The notes: generated by a model not told the origin, from the sequence alone. 64,000 nucleotides of DNA from Toxoplasma gondii ME49 (GCF_000006565.2 NC_031467.1:1346989-1410988); one strand, 5' to 3'; numbered from the stretch's first letter, positions 24,274-37,543 are shown. Numbers and translations are program-made.

Positions 24274-25452
24274 ATGGCAGAGAGGAATGGGAGTTCTCGT
24301 GGTCAGTGGCTTCGAAAGCTGCGTAGTGCAGCGGTAACGGAGGCTCTTCAGCCGAAAACAGCTATCGGGAGGAAAGGTATGCGTGGAGTGTGTGCCAAGT
24401 GTAGACATAAAGGATTTTTGTTAGAGTCTTAAAGGGTGGGTTGATATTCAGGGCCGAAGCATTTTATTTGCGATTTAGGGCCGGGTGCAGGTTGAGCCAA
24501 TGCCGCAAATCGGCAGTGGAGAGTGGGAAGCTGCGATAATCGAGCTTTCCACGAAGGCTCCTAAGGAATCGGTTGAATGAGCCGAAAAATGTGCACAGAC
24601 GTGTGTTTGATTCCGAATCTAGTTCGAAGGGAAAAGTTCAACCCAGGTCCATGTTTAAGACAATTTGTAAGAAGCTTCCGTCATGCTACAGTATGATTAG
24701 GCCCGATCGATGCGCTAACCATCAGAGGAGAAAACTCAACGTCCGCTCGGCTGCCAGGAATCTTTAGAATTTCTTGGGGGCCGTTGGTATCCACTTGCCG
24801 CTGTCGAAGGACTGGAAGAAAAAGAGCATGCACACGTGTAGCTCTTCGTACCACGCTAGAGTGTGGGAGGGAATGATGGCAGCTGACGATTCGAACACAC
24901 AGAAGTGGAGGTTCTGAAGAGCTTTCCAGAAAGCCCAAACAGCACGGTCCGAGCAAAAAATAGCCTAGACGTTTTCCAACGCGAGCTCTACACAGCTCGA
25001 CCTTGTGTCCACAACTCCGACGGAAGCGGAGGCACTGGGCAAAAGGGGAGGCAGTCTGTCGCCCTTCTCTACTCCGATGAAAAGGTGCTACGGTGGAACT
25101 CACCCTCTGATGAAAGCCGTACGTATATGGGCACCGAATGCTGTGGCAGCTATCGGAATCTATCCCGAATAAGACGGCGAAAGAAATCGGCAGGTTTTGA
25201 TGTGGAACAAAGAGTCCTTCGCAAACAAAGGCGCTTCTACGTGCACGGAAACTGGACTTTCACATGCGACTTGCCGACTTAAACAGTGGCGCAGATGCAG
25301 TTCCACATGTAAATTGTTCTATTTGCAGAGTACACACACTTGTGCACGCGTCTTTGTGTATACATGTGCATGCACTAATGTGTGTAAACAGTAGACCGAA
25401 CAGAGACGAGAACCACAAGTTACGTGTGTCTGGGCGGAGTGCTGCTGGTTTT
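24274..25452. other. Convergent 3' spacer
   Basis: The exonuclease gene (plus) and the helicase gene (minus) end towards each other here, so the stretch should hold two 3' untranslated regions. A plus-strand open frame at 24905-25282 (125 residues) resembles nothing I know and lies in 3' sequence. A TG/CA-rich patch with TGCATGCA sits at about 25335-25390. No gene is called. Confidence 0.4.
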
Positions 25453-28400
25453 TCAAAGAGGAGGCCACAAGTCACTGAGTTCGCGGATTTTCTTGTAATC
25501 GGCGAAGCGCTGTAGTTTGATGTACTCCGGTAGCAGAAAGCCGTTTTTCTCTTGCCACATTTGCAGGAATGCTTTCCTACAACAAACACAACAGAGTCCT
25601 TGTTTGAAATTCAACACACGCCGTTCTGCGGCAGTCTTGTTCGTGTTGTTCATTCTCACCGCATGTATCTGCTGAAATCGACGGCTGTACACATTTGAGC
25701 ATGTTTGAGAAATCATCGTACAGAGGCTAACAGCTCCCAACGGGTTCCTCTACCTGGCCGTGCACAGACAGACTCAGCGGTCCCCGCCCTATCCCACTCA
25801 GAGAGGCTACAAAAGATTTCCATCTTTTTATCTGTCTCCTTGTATGAGGTGCAGGGGAGAGGGAGGAAGCACACAGGGGCGATAAGGACAGCAACCAGGC
25901 CGTTGCGTTTTGTGATATTGACGGTCTTCTTATTTCAACACATCATTGCGCAGAGGGTTCCACTTTCATGTCTAATCTTCACGCACGCGGGTGAGCAGCT
26001 ACACATTCACACCTCCAACATCTTTTGATAAATAGAATCATATACATCCATATATATATATATATATATATGTAAATACAGGCATACCAACCGGCACAAA
26101 AGTTATCTATACATGCACATGTTTGCTTGTGGAGAGAGCAGGCGAGAGAACTGGAGAAGCGGAACCTTCCCGCCGTTTTTTCCTCCCTGCGGTTGTACAG
26201 TGACTGCTATCGCTAGGTTGACTGTCGTTTGTTCTGAAGTGGACTTTATTCTGTATCGACCTGGGAGTAAGAGCCTTTTCTGTGCTCATCGCCTCGGATA
26301 AGCGCATACGCGGACGCACCTGCTTGTCATTTTGTGGGTTTGGAGGAGACGAAGGAACTCGCGAAGCGCGTGGCAAGAAGTCTTGGAACCAGAAAGGGTC
26401 ATTTGCGGCGCCATGACGAGGTTCGAGGCAAAGGCCGATAACTTGGGGAACAACTTGCCTTCCAAAAAGGCGCATGCAATTGTGGGATAAAAAACTTCAT
26501 GCGACTCCGGGAGCTCCGTCTCAACAGCGGGCAGCGGGAGACTCAAGGGGCTGTACACGGGTCTCTGCCAACCGACCACGGCATCTCGGTCCGGATCGTA
26601 GCTGAGGAAGGAAACGAAGCGACATTAAGAAAGGCAGCAGGGTGTTTAAGGCTGCGCTACATGCGCTCATTTAATATGCAGTTTATTTGGAAGCTGGGAA
26701 AACGGCGGAGAAAAGAGACAAGGTAAAGACAAGGGAGACGAAAAACGGGTCGCGGCACGACCGCATTCAGACAAAAACATTAAACGGTTGACAACAGAAG
26801 GCACAGACGGTGGAATAGAAAGAAAACGTCGCGTCTCCACAAAGGGACGAATTTTGTCGAGAAGGCAAGAAGAGACCTTAGAATGCAAACGATGGAAACA
26901 TCCAGAATCTAGACAGAAGACCTACAAATGATCTTCATTTTTATACATATTTATATGAGGATATAAAAGCAAAAGTGCGTCTTAGTGTTTAGGTTTCCAT
27001 CTGCTTCCAGAACTGTACACATACATACATATGTTCAAATGGTTTTGTTGAACTTCCATTGCTTTTCCTTTTTTCAATAGATGCTGTGATAGGCTCTTAC
27101 ACGGGCGCGGGGATCTCGAGGAAGTTGCCAGCGCGCACCAGCGGCGACGAGCAGAGACTGAGAGCCTCGCTGTCAATGGCCATGCAATCACGCAGAAACG
27201 GCCTAGAAGTGGTAAGAATGAAATTGTAAACAACCAGCTTTGGCCGCGGTCTGTAAAAACACACAGAACGCCAAGAAATCGGATCAAATGAAACTTGAAT
27301 CAATGACGTAGACCCACAGACAAATGTACAGATTACCGACATGCATGCATTAACATGTATGTAAATGTATGTCTGTACAAGCAAAGGGGAGTGACAAGAG
27401 CCGATATGACTGTTTTTACGTGTCTGTTAGGCCGGTGGATCTTCGTGGTTCATTTGTTGTCGAGTTCTTTAAATCCCTCGACGCGTCTCACCGGTGCTTG
27501 GCAAGGGTGGACGTTGGATGGATGAAGGCGAGTTGATTTCCGTCTTCAGTCACCTTTAGTTCCGCGGTTTGGTAGCCTCCTTCGCTTCTCAAAGGCGCCT
27601 GGCCTCGACCCCCAGTGAGATCCCCGCGCGCTGAAGGGTCTACCCACACAGCGACGTGGTCGACAAGGCCCTCGAGGACGCATGCATGCAGCCCAAGTCG
27701 GATCCGGTCTGAAGGCGGCTGGGGTTTCAGCGGAATTTCGAGAGTGTGCGCCGCCCTCTCTTTTCTTTTTGTCGCTCCCGCCTCTGCAGACTTCGCCTGG
27801 CGCATGTACAGAGGCAGCAGGATGCCCGCCAACTGGTTCCCAAGCAAATACACGTCCTTCATCTTCTTCGTATTTAAGCCGAAGCGCCGGCAAAACCTGC
27901 CGCGGTGTACTGCGTGGCAGTACGCGCCGCACATCCACAGATATGCGTCGATGTCGTTACTGTACTCCTGCCACGGGTATCCGTTCTCCTGCTCTTTTGA
28001 AGGCTCGACCTGTTGCTTCGCGCTTTCTGCACCCTCGACTACTTCGTCGTCTTCTTCGTCTTCGTCGCTGTCTCCTTCGAGGCCAGCGGAGCCACTTGTG
28101 GGGTCCTGGGCGTCTCGTCCTTGCAACCGCTTCTCGCCTTCTCGCTGTGTCCTGGAGAACCGAGAGTTCGGCGCCACTAACTCTCCCACCGACAGGGCGC
28201 CGACGAGGAGACAGCAGAGCGCGAGGCAATCGGGCCCCAAGTGGCGAGATCTGAAGGCCACCAAAAATGAGAAACCCCAGACGAAATGAGAGTCTCGCCA
28301 GAAATGAACACGCAAGGAAACGACACCGACCGCGGCTGCGACTTTCCTGCTGCAGCTGCTGCTTTTCTTGTCTACTCTTGTCTGCATTTGGCGCCAGGGG

Positions 28401-31400
28401 CGCTCTACGTCTCCGGTTTCGGTCTTCTCTGTGTCTTGTCAAAGACAGGCAGCGCCTTGTTCGTTGAGCCTACAGTTTTAGCTTCCGGATCAGTTCCCTA
28501 CTTGAGCAAAGCAAAAAGCAGCATTTTTGCGTAGCGCGGCGGGATCGGCAAGTCCGCGAGTTTCGCGCCGAGCCTCGTGCACTTGTATTCTTCGCCGTCT
28601 TCGCCCGAGGACGTCTTTTCTCCGAATGCATGCGGGGCCCCGCCAGTGGCGAGATTTCCCCTTTTCCAGCGAGACAGGCTTGCAGGAAGTGCCTTGGGCT
28701 CCAAAGCCCCCAGCGCCACCAGCCGCTCTCGCGCACCAGCGAGTGCACGCGCCGGAGGTGGAGAAGGAAACGGAAACGACGAGAGGCGTGAAATTCCTGG
28801 AGAAGATGCGAGACATCGCCAGAGAGGAAAGCGAATGTCAACATTCAAGAACAGGAAGGAACAAGAAAGAACGGAAGTGATCCACAATATTTAGCAACAC
28901 ACATATGCATCTATACACACGAGTATGACGCAAATTAGCATATATATGCACAGAACCTATATATATATATTCATATATATTTGTCGTACATTCGAACCAC
29001 TTGCATATGCAGTTATTCATGTGTGGAAGGGTACAGATCTATACATGCATACACGGATAACTTCGAACTGCGAAGTCGAGAAGTCCCCATGGAGCTCCCA
29101 AGGTCGCTGCTGCGTCTCTCAGCTCTCACCGAGATTGGCCATGTACAGAAGAAGAGAGTCGAGAGGGGTCGTAGTGATTGCGGGGAGGCTGGACGGCTGG
29201 AAAATGTGCTCGTAGACACTGGACGAATAGAGCCGATAGCAGAACCCGGCGCCCACACGGCCTGCGCGTCCTGCCCTCTGGAGGGCTGACGCTTGGGTGA
29301 TGAAGGAAATCTGAAACCGAGAGGCGCACGAAGCCTCAGAGGCGCCGCCTTCAGAGGCGAACACTCGTCGCTTTTCGCGACCTGTGTCGATCACGTATCT
29401 GAAGGAGACAGGCAAGCAGGAAAAGAAAGAGGTCGCGAATCAAAATCGTTCGGTTTCTATCCTGTCGCTCTGAACAAAAAAGTAACAGAAATGTTCAACG
29501 TGCACTGTCTCAGAGAAAAACAAATAAACTTTAGCATATACACAAACTCGTATGTGCATGCATGCCTACGAGACCGGGTGTCCCGCCCCAATGGATGAAA
29601 ACAGGATTGACTGAGGAAGACTGCAGACAGGCGCAGACCTGTACAGAGGCAGATACGCACACTGGGCGTGTCTCTCTCGTCGCCGGTCTGCACGCGCTTT
29701 GATACAGAAGCGCTCCCGCCTCTCTTATGAGGGCTACATTGGAGAGCGTCGTCCCTGCTCAGGACTCTAAAAATGGGTTCCCCCGGACTCACCGCACATT
29801 TGGCAGAGTCACAGAAGTTTCGGCCACATTTGTGGCAACGATGACAAGTCGCTCGTGATCTTCGGGAAGACGGAAGGCCCTCAACTGCTCCTTCGGGGGG
29901 AGGGCCGCGTAGAGAGGAATTGGCGTCAACTGAGGATACAACGGCTCCTGGTCTGCCGGACTCGCATTCGCACTGGTTTCCTTCTTCATCCCCGCTCCCC
30001 CTGCGCCCCTCCAGACAGTGACACCTTCGCCGCGTCGCTCTCGGCGACTCAGCGGCTTCTCCATCGGCAGATGCTCGCTATTCGTGGGCACCGAAGAAGA
30101 GGAAGAAGATACAGACGAAGCGGCAGGCGAAGATCCAAGTGCACTGTCTCCTTGTTCTTCCTTCCCGTCGCTCGCGTTCTCGGCTTCCGATTCACTGTCG
30201 ACCATTTGCCAAGTGGACGAATTTCGTGGAGTGCGTCTTCTCGAGCTGTTCTCCGCACGGTTCTCATTGGCTTTTGAGGTCAGAGCCTCCGGGTCGTCGT
30301 CTCCGCTGTCTTCGTCGCATGCAGTCTGACTCTCCCACGGTCCGCTCTCTTCTTCCGAAAGCTCGAACGCCTTCTCGTTCTCTTCTTCTCCGTCAACATC
30401 GCCTTCGCTCTGACCCTTGCCTCCACTGTCTCCAGTGTCCCCGGTGTCTCCACTCAGAGACCCCTTGAGTCTCCGCGCTCGCTCCGCGCGTCGCCTGTTC
30501 CACCGAGACAAGGCTTCAACAACTTCCTCGACTTCTTCGCGACCTGTCACGAAGAGAAGAATCGAACCCGGCGGAAGTTTGCTGCATGCACCGCCGCAAA
30601 ACACGCAGAAATCACAAAAACGCCGATGACACGGACATCCACTGAGAGCTCAAGCCTGTACTTTCATGTGTGTACTGAGACAGAGGAAGCCGTGCAGAGG
30701 CAAGATCCGAGAGCCGAGAAATATGGAGACTCACTGCGACGGTTTCACAGATAGGAAGAGTGCAGCAGTGAGCTCCCGCGTGAACGGGAACGACACAGAA
30801 GAGACAGGAATGGGTGTACACCTCCACTGTGCATGCATTTGACTAGAAAGAAGCGAGAAAGAAATGAACGAGGAACAGAGGAACAGCAGAGATAAAAATC
30901 GCTGAGAGAGACGGTGATCCGAGCGCACATCACCTTAGGCGAAACACCCGCACAAGAAGAGAAAAAGATTAAAGGGCGAGAAAGACTAAACTGGAAAAAC
31001 GTGACCGCATAGAGATGAATGAAGAACGCAGCTGAGGTGGTACCACGCATACGAACAAGACTTGCCTAGACTCCAAGATACCGTAGCGTCGTTCTTTATT
31101 CGAAAGGATGCACTTTGAAAAACAGACTTCTCGACAAGAGGGCGGTGCAGACTAGAAAATCGCGTATACTGTGGCACATTTTTTATGTAAAGACGGCCTC
31201 ACCAGTGAGCCTGGATGCATTTCTTGACAGCTGCGTCCAGGTAGTTCTCCGGCGTGGACTTCGAGAAGAAGGAGGTAACTCGGAACTGCTTGGCTGGAAT
31301 AGAGAGAAGCGCGGGCGGCGGGCAGAACAGCAGGGGATTCTCAGTGAAGTCTTTCGCTCGCAGTGAGGCGGACATGATCACGAGTCTGAGAAAGGGGAAG

Positions 31401-34400
31401 GCGATTCGAGGAACAGAAGAGGAACAGTGTGGAACACCTCCAAGAAAAAGCGAGAACGTGGACGTCTGTGAGCTCTGCGATGTCAAGGCACCCGCGACTT
31501 TGGCACCAGTGACGCCTGGTGGGGCGCAACGGCTTTTCGGCGTCTTTCTGTACGGCTCGATGGTGTCCCGAGTCTCCACCTCAGGCCCGACGCATGCAGC
31601 GAAGGCGACACTGTAGAGCAAACCAACTCGCGAGTGGAGGGCCGAACAGGAGACACTGGAAATAAGACGTAGCGACAAAGGAGACACTGGAGGTGAGAAG
31701 AAGAAACCGGAGAAGACACTGACTTGAGCGGAGGAAGCATCACCTCGCCGGCCTCAAATTTGCTGCGCCGCAGCTTCACAGCTCGAGAGAGAAGGCCGAC
31801 AAGAAGATCGGTGTTGACAGAACGTTCGTGGGCCTCGTCGATGATGATGCATGCGTACTCCCTGATGACGCAAAAAAAGAGGACAGCAACAAATCGACGG
31901 AAAGGAGAGAGTAGGCCACCGCTCGCGCTAAACAACAAGTTCGGTGACACAACGAACCTTTTTCTCCGCATCGTTCAGAGTTGGCTGTTAGCTCTCGGTG
32001 TGTGAGAGTGCGTCAGATGGACAGACACACGCAGTGGGCCGCGGGGGTGAGATGACCTTGGCAACTCGAAAGTACTTTGCTGCGGTGAGAAACAAACAGG
32101 GCAGTGGCTAGCTTGAACGCTTCTGCAACTCAAAGCTGATATACAGCTAAGCACTTGAAGGACGGTCTGCGTCTTGCAAACAATCTTGCAACTTCGGGAT
32201 AAACGTTGCCTACTTTCCACTGCTGCCCCGTGTAAACGTTCGAGCTCCATGTTTTCAGTCTCGATGTGGTTAGGAGCGCTATGTAATGCATCGCGTTTTT
32301 CTTGAGTTATTCGAAGCTTTGAAACCCACGAGATGCGACGAAGCGAGAAAAGGAAAAAAGGCGGACTCACGAGCAGAGGAAGTCGCGCTGGATTTCTCTG
32401 AGCAAGACGCCGTCCGTCATGAATTTGATGCGGCACTCGAGGCCGAGGTTCTCGCTCTTGTGGCGAATCTGCGCAACACCAAAACTCGGCGAAAAGATGG
32501 ACAGAACGTGAAATCGAAGCAACGCCGACGACGCCGGGGCGGTCTTCCGCTTCCCGAAACGTTCTCATCACATTTTCTTCCGACGTCCTCAGCAGGAGGC
32601 TCTGCGCCGCCTTTGTCGCCCCATAGATTGAGAGTCAGTCTGTCGTGCAGATGTAAAAGAACAGGATGCCGCACGACATATCGCCACGCAGTAAATGCGT
32701 AGAGTTACATGATGAGAGCGACGTCTCGAACTCGAGGAGGAACGCTGGTAAGTGCACAAGATTCTCTCAAATAAAGTGTCTCAGCAGACAGCTCTCTGAA
32801 GAAGTACCTCTTCGAAAGGCTGTCACACGGCGTCTGTGAGAAGAGAGAGCACAGCGAAAAAGTACGAGTCGGATTCCGGACCAAGACAGTGTGGAGCCAA
32901 GTCCTTTCGGACGGTTGTAAACCACTGATCCACGGAAGGCGCACGATATCTAAAAGTGATGGAGTTCAGCATCATGCGACACCAAGGTTATTCTCCATCG
33001 AGGATGTTCTACGCGCTGTCGAGAACCCGGTTACTCTCTTCGCGTACGTGGTACCCAACGAGCTGGTCATTTCCGAGCTCCTGAGCGACGCGTCTCGCCA
33101 CCATCACCGCGGCCACTCGCCGGGGCTGCGTGACGCCGATCTTCAGACGCAAAGACACAACTCCCGAAGACGCAGAAAGCCCTGTGGCTGTTAAAGAAGA
33201 GGGGACAGGAAACTGCAGAGTGGGGTAGCAGATTCCTGCCTCGAACAGGAATTGGGGGATCTGCAAAAATCAACGAGAGACCACGAACAGCACTTGCTGG
33301 ATCGTGAAGAAAGGAGACACGAGATGGCCACACACAGAAATCTGCGAGAAAACAATTCCCTACTCTCCGTCACTAGGCTCTCAAAAAGAATCACAAACCA
33401 TGTGATCTATATAGTATAACGGAACATTCGATCGAACCTGCGATAGATGCACATATCCTCGACGACTGCGCATTCGCCGATATATATATATATATATATA
33501 GCTAAAAATACATACGTGCTTATGAACAGAAATACAGATATTCTGATGTACGCATTCACAAGGACAGGCATGTAGCCACCTGATCTACAGAGTACGAGAC
33601 TGGTTGTTCCCCACCAGCTTACTTGCGTGCTTTTCCCCGACCCGGTCTCTCCAGACACGCACACGACGTCTGCATGTCTCCGCGTCTTCATCACTTTTTC
33701 TCGCTGCCGCTTTTTCTTCTCCTTCAGCTCCAAGCTCCGTCGCCAGTCTTCGAGTGTCTTGCGCTGCTTTCCCTTTCGGCAATCTCCCTCTCGCTGCGTG
33801 GCGCTCGCTTCATCTGCCGCCTCTACGTCTGTCTCAGAAGACAGAGCTTCGTCTTCAGAGTCAATATCGTCCGCGTCTCGACGCCGGGTGTGTCTGTGTT
33901 GGTTAGAAAAACTCACGAATTTGCTCTCGACTTCCGCCGCAGGCAACGCAAGACGAACCTTCTCTACTTCCTCCGATCTGCGGATCTGAGATGCGGCAAG
34001 CAAAGGTGAATACGTCACAGTAGGAAGCGAAGTCGATGCAGAAGAGGTGGAAGAAGAGGAGGAAGAAGAGGAGGAAGAACAGGAGGAAGAAGGGGAGGAA
34101 GAAGAGGAGGAAGAAGAAGAGGAAGAAGAGGAAGAAGAAGAGGAAGAAGAAGAGGAAGAAGAGGAAGAAGAAGAGGAAGAAGAAGAAGAGGAAGAAACGG
34201 AGGAGGAAGACGAGGAAGAAAAGAGGGAAGAAGACGAACGAGAAGAACCTCCATCCTCACGTGTCTCCTTGTTCTCACCGCCGTGGTCCCCAAACTTCCG
34301 AAGTTGGACAGAAGCCTCAGGTGAGGCTGTTGAGTTCTCCTCTGCAAGCTTGCGTTTTACGCTTTTGCTTTCAACGCCTCTTTCTTGGTGAGGCTTCAGC

Positions 34401-37400
34401 GTCTTCATCATCGTTGCGTTCCCACCGACGCCTTCCTGCCTCGCTGTCGTCGCCTCCTGCCTCATCTGCTGCATCTGTTGTTCCTGCGCCAATCGGATTT
34501 GCTGTTCTCTGCATGCAAGGAAGCCGAAACAGGGGAACGCGGCGCGCGCCTGTTCAGAGCCACTAGAATGGCTGGAGTCACTTTACGCAGAGATGCAAAC
34601 GTGTATGCAGGGGCACTTACAGACGTATCGAGCGAGTGAAAAAATCTTTTTGAAATGAATGAAGAGAACAGTTGCGTTGTCACGTTAACTGCGGAGTAAA
34701 GCGAGGAACAACTGCAGATTGACAAACAAGGATGCGTGCTCAGAGACTAAATCCTCGGTGTACGCTCACACAGGCAAGAAAAGACTAACGCATCCACTCC
34801 AAGACAGAGACAAAGTACACCACAGCACACATATACATACATTTGTATGGACGTGCTGCAGCGTTTCTTGTGTTTGTGTCTAGGAGACAGGGTAGGATTT
34901 CCCGGCTCACTCCTCCGGAGGCTATCTGGCAGAACAGGCGTCTTTCAACCTCAGTTTCACCTCTGTTGGAAAATAGGGGTGTGTCCAAACAGAGAAACGT
35001 TGCGATAGACAGATGTGCACCAACAGACTGGCCAAGCCATACTTCAAATCTTTGACTACGTTCTTTTTCTTCTACACATCGCTTTATTTCTGCTGTTTCG
35101 TGTAAACTCTCCCTGGAAGACGCCCCGCAGGTTCTCTGCCCCGTACCACACCGCGAGACGTCGCAAGAGACGCTCGAACTCACCGTTCGTCCTTCTTCTC
35201 CTGGCGAAACTCTCTGCGTCTTCTCTTCCCTTTCCGAAGAGGCTCCAGGGCAGCGAAGGCTGCTGGATTCTTCGTCTCCCGCGCACAGTCTCCGCCGCCT
35301 TGACGCTCGTACGAGGCACAGAAGGCCTCGAGAGGCGTCTGGAGAGACGCTCCACTGCGCTTTTCTCCTGACCGAGCCGAGGGACCTTGGCCGCTTGTCT
35401 GGTTCTCACGCTTCTCGGTCTTCTCAGTGGCTTCAGCAACTGCATGCATGCCGAGGCCGCCCGCACAGCCCAGACAAGACAAAGCGAGAAGAGAACGTCG
35501 GAAGACGGAGTGGGAAGCAAACGCGAGAGAAGAAGGCAACAGAGGAGCCGAGGGAAGAGAGTGCAGAGAGAGCAGGCAAACGGAAAGAGCAAGGGAGAGA
35601 ACAAGGAAAGGGAGAGATCAAGAAGGAATACAAGGGCAGAGAAAAAAGAAGGCGAGATCAAGAGAAAGAACAGGAAGCACGAGACGTCGAGAGAGAGAAC
35701 AAGGAAAGGGAGCACAAAGAGATAGAAACGCACATAATGGGATTTGTGCGTGTCGACGCGCAACACACAGAAAACGGTAAGTCAGAGAAGAGACAGAGAC
35801 TCGGTGTCCCGAGGTAACCGAGTCATGAATCCGCCCGTTCCGCCTCATCTCATCGGCTTGAGGGTCCAACGGCAAAGTTGAACGGGGCGCGAAGTCCGTC
35901 TCCAGAAGACGCACTTTATGACGGAAACAGAGGGACACCGTTTGCAGCGCAACTCACCAGCCACGTTTCTGTCCAGACGGTAGAGCTCCAGTTCCTTGAG
36001 GATTTCTTCTCTGCGAGCATTCGTGTCATGTTTTCTCTGCAACGTCGGAAGGCAGAAAACGGCGAAAACGTGTTTTACGCGAAACAGACCTTCACCGGGA
36101 CCCCGCACCCGAAACCAGAGACAAATCGTAAGTCCCTTTTCTCCCAAGAGCTCCACAGAACATGGAGTTGCCCCGATTTATTCAATCGCCACCTACATCC
36201 GCCGACTCGAGTACTGTTAAGTTGGTCTGTGTGGGATTCCAAGATTCCAGCCTACATCGAAAGGCTGAACACCTGCTGTTTCAGCACAGTCGTTCCTCCC
36301 CCTGAGCGCCTGTCCCTGCGACGGACGTGCATTTTAGCTGCCAGTAAACAGTTTGTTGAGGCACCCTATTCGATGAAAAGAACTCAAGTTTCTCTCGCAT
36401 CAGCACAGCAGACGCATTTCGGTCGAGTTGCATGGCTCTCCTCCCCAGATTTCTTGCGCAACGTAATCATCTACGGCAAGCGACAAAGAGGACAGAGCGA
36501 TTCGCCTGCATTGCCTAGGATACTGAGTAGGACTCCAGTTATTCAGAGACACAGATACCCATGCTCTCTCGGATTGCTGCGCACCATCCTCCCTCTAAAG
36601 GTGTCTACGCAGACAGCGACAGCGCAGCCCTCCGCGAGCGGCCGGCCAGAGAAATCCCTCGCAAATCCGAGGAGACACGCAGACGGAACACTGAAAAAAC
36701 GCGGCAGACGCGGTTCTTTTCCCGGACCTGCAGTTGCTCCAGCTTTCGTCGCTTTCTCTTGGACATTTTCTTCTGGCCCTCTTCCGGTTCTTCATGGGGC
36801 GACGCGGGAGACGCACTGGCGGGGCAGCGAGGAGGCAGAATGACGACGTTCGGATCTCCTTCCTGAGAGAGAAGTGAGAGAACAACGAGAACAGCGGGCA
36901 AGAGAGAATGCAGAAGACAAGACGGCAGCAGGAGGTGTGTGGCACAGCCTCGGCGCAGTGAGTTGAAGATTCTTTTAGAATCGAGTTACCGCTGATAGAA
37001 AATATGTGCCAGTTGTGACAGTTCTTGAAAACGGTGTGGAAACTCCGGGCAACTCGGTTCGACTTGAACTGGCGAAGCACACAACAAACGTATGTAGGTC
37101 AGCCGGTGAAGAGGCAGGTTCCGCGGATGTCACAAGTCTACAGGAAAGTGGAGACTCGCCAGCGAAGGCGACAGAGCATCTGCCGCGATGTTCGAGTCCA
37201 CCTCGTGGAGAAGCAGAAAAGGAAGAACATAGGAGGAAAAAGGAGAGACCAGCAGCGAGAGAAACCAGAGGAGCACCCTCCGCGTTGCGTCCTCTCCTCT
37301 GTCAGCTGCTTCAATGGACCAGAGTCCCTTCTAGCCCAAGCTCGCGTCTTTACCGGTCTCTCTTCTTGTGCCTGTTGCGCATCTCACCGTGGACAGTCCG

Positions 37401-37543
37401 GATTCGTCGAGAAACTGGAAAACAGCAGGGTCAAGGAGAGGACCGGAGACGGAAGTCTCCCGCGTGTTCTTTGTGCGAGGAGACGCAGACAAAGAGCTCT
37501 TTGCTCCTCCTCCTGCCGGTGGCCGTCCCGCCTTCTTCGCCAT
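25453..37543 (-). CDS. DEAH-box RNA helicase, DHX37/Ecm16 (Dhr1) type (16 exons)
   Basis: Nucleolar RNA helicase; the yeast and human relatives remove U3 snoRNA from pre-rRNA during small-subunit assembly. Exons: 37543-37388, 36862-36728, 36036-35958, 35439-35184, 34508-33623, 33260-33027, 32468-32371, 31861-31724, 31385-31203, 30581-29793, 29398-29130, 28796-28502, 28250-27492, 27250-27101, 26601-26320 and 25576-25453; all phases agree, giving 1610 residues. Motifs: I GETGSGKST ending near 504; Ia TQPRR 548-552; FMTDG near 598; II DEAH 623-626; III SAS 666-668; IV LLFVTGREE near 730; V ATNVAETSVTLP near 970; VI QRAGRAGR 1025-1032. The C-terminal domains are clear (RYAKML, HLGPDCLALCCLLVGALS, AFIHPTS, LVVYNFILTTS), and the tail LQMWQEKNGFLLPEY matches Ecm16/DHX37 rather than DHX15/DHX8. 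The N-terminal exons hold DPNVVILPP and a KRKRRKLEQLQ basic run as in DHX37. Oddities are a Ser homopolymer before motif I and an acidic insert of about 200 residues between IV and V. Confidence 0.92.
26050..26071. repeat. (AT)n microsatellite in helicase intron 15
   Basis: Eleven AT dinucleotides between the last two exons of the helicase gene. Confidence 0.85.
28968..28980. repeat. Short (AT)n tract and AT/TGCATAT-rich patch in helicase intron 11
   Basis: Core of an AT-rich patch (about 28900-29060) with several ATATGCAT and TATATAT strings, between exons 11 and 12 of the helicase gene. Confidence 0.7.
33481..33500. repeat. (TA)n microsatellite in helicase intron 5
   Basis: Ten TA dinucleotides in the intron that follows the motif I exon of the helicase gene. 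Confidence 0.9.
34041..34213 (-). repeat. Serine-codon homopolymer tract in helicase exon 5
   Basis: The plus strand is an almost pure run of GAA, GAG and GGA triplets. In the helicase frame on the minus strand it encodes nearly uninterrupted serine, broken by an occasional Pro, Cys or Thr, ahead of the helicase core. The same stretch opens as poly-Glu and poly-Lys/Arg on the plus strand, which are shadows. Confidence 0.9.

Noticed and set aside
27615..28289. 224-codon plus-strand frame
   Set aside because: Antisense to helicase exon 13, whose minus-strand frame matches DHX37/Ecm16.
34047..34391. Poly-glutamate protein on the plus strand
   Set aside because: Shadow of the serine tract in helicase exon 5; the minus frame is fixed by consistent splice phases and helicase motifs.
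35878..36843. 321-codon plus-strand frame
   Set aside because: Covers helicase exons 2-3 and the intron in antisense; composition is nondescript and there is no motif.
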